Source of the DNA: JBPOFM01 sp041391925
Lineage (GTDB): Bacteria > Bacteroidota > Bacteroidia > Flavobacteriales > Flavobacteriaceae
Length of the DNA: 64,000 bases
Direction: 5' to 3'
NCBI GenBank assembly: GCA_041391925.1
Contig: JAWKNA010000004.1
Coordinates: forward strand, 248,001 to 312,000
This document shows, one piece after another, positions 59,024 to 64,000 of the stretch (within the stretch, counting starts at the first letter, position 1; each line of letters opens with the position of its first letter). A program made the position numbers and the translations under genes. The notes below the pieces were generated by a model, which saw only the letters and a program-made list of their open reading frames with translations, did not search any database and was not told where the DNA came from.

Positions 59024-60436
59024 CTAGTCTTTGATGATTTTGATGGTTTGCCAGCCCTTATCGGTCTCTACGGTCAGGACGTACACACCGCTACTCAACG
59101 ATGATAGGTCGATACGGGTTGGTGAGGATGCCGTCCAATAGTTGGTCTTTAACACATTGCTTCCGTGGCTGTCAGTAAGTCGTACGCTCCTGATGGTCGC
59201 ATCGGTGCACTGCAGGGTCACATCGTTGTGAACTGGGTTTGGATAGATAGCCACCTGAGGCTTTGTCGATTCGTCTATGCCCAGAATCGTATTTGTAATG
59301 CGTACAATGCCGCCAGCGGTATGGCCATCATAGGAATCAAATTCGCCACCCAACACGATTTTCCCATCCGCTTGTAGTGCCAATGAAATCCCCACCTGAA
59401 AGCCTCCGAAGATGCCTGTGCCGGGGTTGAATTGCGTATCGACGCTCCCATCGGCATTCAGTCTGGCAATGCCACTGCGTGTGGTTCCATTGAAGCTGCT
59501 GAAAGCCCCTGCCGCTAGGATTTTGCCATCGGACTGCGCAACAAGGTCATAGACCGTGCCGGGCGCTCCAGTACCTGGATTAAAGCTGGTATCGATAGCC
59601 CCATTGGCCTGCAGGCGCACCATGCTTACTGCGGGGGTACCATTGAAGCTGCTGAAGAAGCCAGCCAAAAGAATTTTGCCATCGGATTGTAAGGCTAGGG
59701 TATAGACTTCGCCACTGGCGCCCGAGCCTATATTGAAGGAGGCATCGAGACTGCCATCGGCATTGAGACGTGCCAGACGGTTTTGTGTATTCCCATTAAA
59801 AGTTGTAAAGTACCCTGCCATCAAGATTTTGCCGTCGGGCTGTAGCAGAAGGTCGTACAACTCGGCATTGGTGCCACTCCCTGGGTTAAAGCTCGTGTCG
59901 AGGCTTCCGTTGGCATTCAGGCGTGCCACCCCTTTTCTGGAAACGCCATTGACATTTTCGAAATAACCGCCGATGATGACCTTGCCATCGGGCTGCAGGG
60001 CCATGGTCTCTACATAATCATCAGGGCCTGAGCCTATCTGAAAACTTGTATCGAGGGTGCCGTTGGCATTCAGGCGAGCTATGTAATTGCTGTCGGTGCC
60101 ATTGAATTCTGAAAACCGTCCACCCATGATGATTTTGCCATCGGGCTGCAGGACGACTGCATTGACGGTATAGTCAGGGCCAGCGCCCGTGTTGAAGGTT
60201 GCGTCCAAAGAGCCATTGGCGTTGAGCCTTACAATATTTGGCACATTGCCGTCATTGTAGGCGGCCAGTTCCCCCACGGCAATGACCTTACCGTCCGTTT
60301 GAATGGCGAGTTGGTTGACGCGCCCGGCAAAACCGGTGCCACCGCCAAATGTTGGGTCATAAACTCCATTCTGAGCCTGAAGTGCCAGTGAAGCCACTAG
60401 GGCTACTGCCACCAAGATGTTTTTTAGTGTTTTCAT
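59024..60436 (-). CDS. Secreted delta-60 repeat protein with T9SS sorting domain
   Basis: A 470-aa protein. Signal peptide MKTLKNILVAVALVASLALQAQ. Seven repeats of about 51 residues follow, each of the form (Q)PDGK(I/V).(M/I).G.F....NG....(I/V)ARLNANGSLD(T/A)SFN.G.G, known as delta-60 repeats. They build a beta-propeller. The last 80 residues (LGIDESTKPQVAIYPNPVHNDVTLQ, RSVRLTDSHGSNVLK, LSSGVYVLTVETDKGW) are a T9SS sorting domain. It is predicted to be on the surface or released. Ligand unknown. The gene stands alone. Confidence 0.92.
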   Translation of the reverse strand: MKTLKNILVAVALVASLALQAQNGVYDPTFGGGTGFAGRVNQLAIQTDGKVIAVGELAAYNDGNVPNIVRLNANGSLDATFNTGAGPDYTVNAVVLQPDGKIIMGGRFSEFNGTDSNYIARLNANGTLDTSFQIGSGPDDYVETMALQPDGKVIIGGYFENVNGVSRKGVARLNANGSLDTSFNPGSGTNAELYDLLLQPDGKILMAGYFTTFNGNTQNRLARLNADGSLDASFNIGSGASGEVYTLALQSDGKILLAGFFSSFNGTPAVSMVRLQANGAIDTSFNPGTGAPGTVYDLVAQSDGKILAAGAFSSFNGTTRSGIARLNADGSVDTQFNPGTGIFGGFQVGISLALQADGKIVLGGEFDSYDGHTAGGIVRITNTILGIDESTKPQVAIYPNPVHNDVTLQCTDATIRSVRLTDSHGSNVLKTNYWTASSPTRIDLSSLSSGVYVLTVETDKGWQTIKIIKD

Positions 60437-60546
60437 AATAGTCGATATGCTTGTTATGGCACATCGAACAGGGAGAGAATTGTCATCATTGCGTGCTGAC
60501 GAATGATGATGGATATTAAGACAAATGACCTACTACCGATTGGTGG

Positions 60547-62067
60547 TTACTTTTTCTTGAGTTCAAACACATCCTTGCGTCTGTCCTTTAAATTTCGGAC
60601 GCTTCCGAATTGGTTCAATTCGCGAAGCAAATCGATGTCCACATCCGCAATGAGAATCATTTCGGTATTCTGAGTGGCGGCAGCTTTGACGCCATCGGTA
60701 GGGAATGCAAAATCGCAGGGGGTAAATACCATGGACTGCGCAAACTGAATGTCCATGTTATGTACTTTTGGCAAGTTGCCCACACTTCCGGCAATGGCCA
60801 CATAACATTCGTTTTCAATGGCACGCGCCTGCGCACAGTGGCGCACACGGGAGTAGCCGTTTTGGGTGTCGGTCAAGAAGGGTACAAAAAGGATGTCCAT
60901 ACCTTCGTCCGCCAGGAGCCTGCTCAATTCCGGGAATTCGGAGTCGTAACAGATAAGGATGCCTATTTTGCCGCAATCGGTATCAAACGCTTTGAGTTGG
61001 TTGCCGCCCACCATGCCCCAAACCTTGGCTTCATCGGGTGTGACGTGGAGCTTTTCATAACGCTCCATGGTGCCATCGCGTCGGCACAAATAGCCCACGT
61101 TGTGCAAATGCTCGCCTACCATTTCGGGCATGCTGCCCGTGATGATGTTGATGTTATAGGAGATGGCCAATTTGGAGAAGCGCTGCACCATTTCCTTGGT
61201 ATGTTTTGCCAGCTCTCGGATGGCTTCGGGTGTGGAAAGGTGATTGTTTTCTGCCATGAGTGGTGCATTGAAAAACTCAGGGAACAAGGCAAAATCGCTG
61301 CGATAGCCCGATACGGCATCGATGAAGAATTCCGCTTGTTGCATCACTTCATCCAAATCCTTATAAGGGCGCATTTGCCATTGTACCAAGCCCAAGCGGA
61401 CCACTTTTTTGATGGTCGCGGCTTTTTTGGCAGGTTTTTCATAATAGACATTGTCCCATTCCAACAAGACTGCATAGTCTTTGGAGGCTTTGTCGCCTTC
61501 GAGATAATTCTTTAGGATGCGTGTGGGATGGAAGTCGTTCGAAATTTGAAAATTCAAGACAGGATCGTGGATTTCCTTACGACGCACCTTATCGATGTAC
61601 TGTTTGGGTGTCAGTTCCTCGGCATATTTGGAATAGTTGGGGATACGTCCGCCAAAGGCCACGCCTCTTAAGTTGAGGCGTTCACAGAGTTCCTTTCTAT
61701 AATCGTAAAGGCGCCGTCCTAAGCGCAGTCCCCTAAACTCCGGTTTGATAAACACATCAATGCCATAGAGCACATCGCCATCTGAATGATGGGTGCTAAA
61801 GGTGTAATTGCCGGTGATGTCCTTGTAGGTGTGGTATTCATCAAAGGCATCATACTCCACAATGATGGACAGCGCACAGCCTGCAATCTGGCCATTAATT
61901 TTGATCACCACTTGTCCTTCCTGAAAGTTATCAATCAAGGTCTTGATTTGAGCTTCCTTCCAGATGGAATCTGGCATGGTGGTGTAGGCGGCTCGCATGG
62001 CCGCTTGCAGTTCCTGATAATCTTCGAGGTTGAGGTATTTTAATTCGATGTTTTCAATATCGTCCAT
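60547..62067 (-). CDS. GNAT acetyltransferase - carbon-nitrogen hydrolase fusion
   Basis: A 506-aa protein. The N-terminal half (about 1-190) is GNAT-like: LRLGRRLYDYRKELCERLNLRGVAFGGRIPNY holds the acetyl-CoA pocket region. The C-terminal half (about 225-495) is a nitrilase-type hydrolase with Glu in FALFPEFFNAPL (about 263), Lys in YEKLHVTPDEAK (about 337) and Cys in ILICYDSEFPELSR (about 372), the full E-K-C triad. It could acetylate and hydrolyse an amide on the same small substrate. The substrate is unknown. It is separate from the neighbours. Confidence 0.9.
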   Translation of the reverse strand: MDDIENIELKYLNLEDYQELQAAMRAAYTTMPDSIWKEAQIKTLIDNFQEGQVVIKINGQIAGCALSIIVEYDAFDEYHTYKDITGNYTFSTHHSDGDVLYGIDVFIKPEFRGLRLGRRLYDYRKELCERLNLRGVAFGGRIPNYSKYAEELTPKQYIDKVRRKEIHDPVLNFQISNDFHPTRILKNYLEGDKASKDYAVLLEWDNVYYEKPAKKAATIKKVVRLGLVQWQMRPYKDLDEVMQQAEFFIDAVSGYRSDFALFPEFFNAPLMAENNHLSTPEAIRELAKHTKEMVQRFSKLAISYNINIITGSMPEMVGEHLHNVGYLCRRDGTMERYEKLHVTPDEAKVWGMVGGNQLKAFDTDCGKIGILICYDSEFPELSRLLADEGMDILFVPFLTDTQNGYSRVRHCAQARAIENECYVAIAGSVGNLPKVHNMDIQFAQSMVFTPCDFAFPTDGVKAAATQNTEMILIADVDIDLLRELNQFGSVRNLKDRRKDVFELKKK

Positions 62068-62166
62068 AGGCGGTAAGATAACTAAATCTAAAGCTATTTA
62101 AAAGTTTAAAGATGGATTTGTGTACAATTTAAGATGAAGGTGACAGATGGTTCCCAATACCAACTA

Positions 62167-62206
62167 AAAAACGACCTACCTTTAACTGTATAAAGATAGG
62201 TCGTTA
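62167..62206 (-). terminator. Terminator of the 51-aa gene
   Basis: On the minus strand a 13-bp stem with one mismatch, ACGACCTA(T/C)CTTT paired with its inverse (62171-62183 and 62192-62204), runs into a T-tract (62165-62170). It follows the stop of the 51-aa gene by about 20 bp. Confidence 0.8.
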
Positions 62207-62222
62207 TCAAAACCATAACATT

Positions 62223-62378
62223 CTATTTTTTAGATTGCTGGTTTTTAATCGTTTTTTTATCAATATCAAATTTGTTGGTTTTGATATTTGTGTTTCCTGT
62301 CGGATTGGTTGGATTCTTTTGTTCCGTAGTTCTTTCGAACTTTTTATTTTCTTTGATTGTTCCCATAGTCTCTTTCAT
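62223..62378 (-). CDS. Small hypothetical protein (51 aa)
   Basis: A 51-aa Lys/Thr/Asn-rich protein, MKETMGTIKENKKFERTTEQ... ending KNQQSKK. It has no signal peptide or motif. ATG start, a terminator of its own directly downstream (62167-62206), and a clear gap at both sides support a real transcribed gene. It lies between the GNAT-nitrilase and MFS genes on the same strand. Confidence 0.6.
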   Translation of the reverse strand: MKETMGTIKENKKFERTTEQKNPTNPTGNTNIKTNKFDIDKKTIKNQQSKK

Positions 62379-62455
62379 TTAAATTTCTATACTACAAGTT
62401 ACGAAACATTGGCTGGTGTTCTATTAAATCTATCTTAAAGTATCGCCAATGTTTG

Positions 62456-64000
62456 TTAATGTGCCGCACCCATGTCTACCTTGCCAGCCCCTTTTTTGAT
62501 GAACATTACAAAGGGAATGCAAATGAGGAACAGGACGCCAAGGTATATAAATACATCCATGTAGGACAGTACCGCAGCTTGCTTGGTGACTGCCAAATCC
62601 AAGGCTTTGTAGGCTTTGTCCATGGCTTCGTTGGCCGAAAACCCTTTACTGATGAACATCTGTTGTAAACCGTGCAGACGATTTTGGACATTCACAGTAG
62701 AAGCATTCAGATTGGGAATCAAATCCACCCGATGTTGTTGGTTGAAACGTGCCAAAACGGTCGTGATGATGGCAATCCCAAAAGACCCTCCCAATTGGCG
62801 CGTCATACCCGTAAAAGCGGCACCATCACCAATATCTTTTCCCATTAAGGTGGACAATGACAGAGTGGTAATAGGAACGAACAAAAGCCCTAATCCAATA
62901 CCTCTTACCACCAATGGCCAAAAGAAATGCTCCGTGCCTGTGTCTGGTGTCATTACATTGTACATCCACAAGCTATACAGGAAGAAGGTTGCAAAACCCA
63001 AGGTGACCAGATACTTTTGGGGTACTCCTTTTTGCAGCATTTTGCCAATGAAGGGCATCATAATCCCTGTCATGATAGAGCTGGGCACGAGAATGAGTCC
63101 GGCATCTGTGGCTGTATAGCCCAAAATGGATTGTGTATAAATGGGAATGATGAAGGTGGAACCATAGAGGCCAAAGCCCATGATAAAGGTCATAATCGTT
63201 CCGACCCTTAAATTGCCATCCCGAAGGACTCTTAAATTGACAATGGGATGCTCATAGGTCAATTCGCGCCACAAAAAGAAAATAAAGGCAAACAAGGAGG
63301 TCACGCTTAACGATACAATGAGCGAGTTTGCAAACCAGTCGTCCTGTTGTCCATGTTCGAGTACAAACTGAAGGGACCCAATAAAAGTGGCAAGTAGCAC
63401 AATGCCTATCCAATCCACTTGATTGACTTTCAGCTTCTCGCCATATTTTGGGCTTCGTACATACATCAGGGTCAAAATGGTGGCAATAATCCCAATAGGA
63501 ATGTTGATGTAGAAAATAAATGGCCATGAATAATTATCCACAATATAACCGCCCAGAGGAGGTCCCAATGTAGGGCCGACAATCACCCCCATACCATAAA
63601 TGGCTTGAGCCATGCCACGTTTGGCAATGGGATAACTTTCGGTGATGATGGTTTGAGCGGTTACCAATAAGGCACCGCCGCCAAGACCTTGAATGAATCG
63701 AAAGAGAATGATTTCCCATAGAGTTGTGGCGTTTCCACACAAAAAGGATGCGGCCGTAAAAATGATAATGGACGTTGCAAAATAATTGCGTCGCCCAAAT
63801 TGTTTGGACAGCCAACTCGTCATCGGAATGATAATCACATTGGCAATCGCGTAGGCGGTAATCACCCAGGCAATATCCGTTAAGGACGCACCCAAGCTAC
63901 CTCGCATATCATTTAATGCCACATTGACGATGGTGGTATCGACAATTTCCAACAACGCACACAGAATGGCGGTGATGGTAATGATGGTCCTCCTAAAACC
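62456..64000 (-). CDS. DHA2-family (EmrB/QacA-type) MFS drug exporter, N-terminus cut by window edge
   Basis: At least 515 residues of a 14-span MFS exporter. Motifs: LEIVDTTIVNVALNDMRGSLG (motif D1 of DHA2), RFIQGLGGGALLVTAQTIITE, GVIVGPTLGPPLGGYIVDNYSWPFIFYINIPIG (motif C), and a second half with about six more spans. The frame is open through GFRRTIITITAILCALLEI to base 64000, so the true start lies to the right, outside the window. The right-most complete TTG at 63955 is not a start. It exports drugs or other amphiphiles in exchange for protons. An EmrA-type partner, if any, would lie to the right of the window. Confidence 0.9.
   Translation of the reverse strand, partial: GFRRTIITITAILCALLEIVDTTIVNVALNDMRGSLGASLTDIAWVITAYAIANVIIIPMTSWLSKQFGRRNYFATSIIIFTAASFLCGNATTLWEIILFRFIQGLGGGALLVTAQTIITESYPIAKRGMAQAIYGMGVIVGPTLGPPLGGYIVDNYSWPFIFYINIPIGIIATILTLMYVRSPKYGEKLKVNQVDWIGIVLLATFIGSLQFVLEHGQQDDWFANSLIVSLSVTSLFAFIFFLWRELTYEHPIVNLRVLRDGNLRVGTIMTFIMGFGLYGSTFIIPIYTQSILGYTATDAGLILVPSSIMTGIMMPFIGKMLQKGVPQKYLVTLGFATFFLYSLWMYNVMTPDTGTEHFFWPLVVRGIGLGLLFVPITTLSLSTLMGKDIGDGAAFTGMTRQLGGSFGIAIITTVLARFNQQHRVDLIPNLNASTVNVQNRLHGLQQMFISKGFSANEAMDKAYKALDLAVTKQAAVLSYMDVFIYLGVLFLICIPFVMFIKKGAGKVDMGAAH

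Overview
The window looks like a chromosomal segment of a Flavobacteriaceae bacterium (Bacteroidota). It carries several type IX secretion (T9SS) C-terminal sorting domains (8306-9073, 37294-39147, 59024-60436), a sigma/FecR/TonB-receptor trio with an STN domain, a GSCFA protein, a QVGIGT-type secreted protein, ribosomal protein bTHX, A-rich ribosome binding regions and TAnnTTTG-type -7 promoter elements. All protein assignments come from reading motifs by eye; no database search was run.

Core regions: 1-7126 (+) has a Fec-type sigma/anti-sigma/TonB-receptor unit, a YihY/BrkB membrane protein and the ribosome-assembly GTPases Era and Der. 22344-25718 (-) is an envelope group (M23 peptidase, MerR regulator, LemA, two TPM-domain proteins), divergent from alaS (25948). 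28571-37302 (+) holds a GSCFA protein, a lipoprotein/beta-propeller pair, two tandem duplicated TPR histidine kinases and their LuxR-type response regulator, meeting a T9SS subtilase head-on. 39226-48988 holds coaD, ddl, a PASTA protein, rluD, yaaA, the 43-aa bTHX gene, a UDG-like protein, small VOC/DUF proteins, a tightly coupled ArsR-SRPBCC operon and a DEAD-box helicase. 59024-64000 holds a delta-60 repeat T9SS protein, a GNAT-nitrilase fusion, a 51-aa protein and an MFS drug pump that runs off the right edge.

Accessory regions: two AT-rich minus-strand islands carry defence-type genes. Island 1 (11277-21882) has a DUF262/HNH protein overlapping a small PD-(D/E)XK-like gene, several unknown secreted or TPR proteins, two further nuclease-like proteins and a 1057-aa single-chain restriction-modification enzyme. 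Island 2 (51241-56815) has a Vsr-like nuclease, a TIR-domain protein bracketed by a 9-bp inverted repeat, and an operon of a controller-type HTH protein, a DNA methyltransferase, an unknown Cys/His-rich protein and a TdeIII-like restriction endonuclease. Both islands are bracketed in mirror image: at one end a member of one unrecognised protein family (A at 9514-10458, B at 57273-58259, both pointing into the island), at the other end a 21-bp minisatellite (10 copies at 21996-22205, 14 copies at 50880-51173).

The strongest regulatory signal is the inverted repeat ATACG-N8-CGTAT, found three times (9348, 30010, 36582), each time exactly 22 nt before a TAnnTTTG-like -7 element. It lies upstream of orphan gene A, of the lipoprotein/beta-propeller pair and of the response regulator, so it probably marks the binding site of that regulator. 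Dispersed repeats are abundant; two different families are inserted in frame inside the 1057-aa RM gene.
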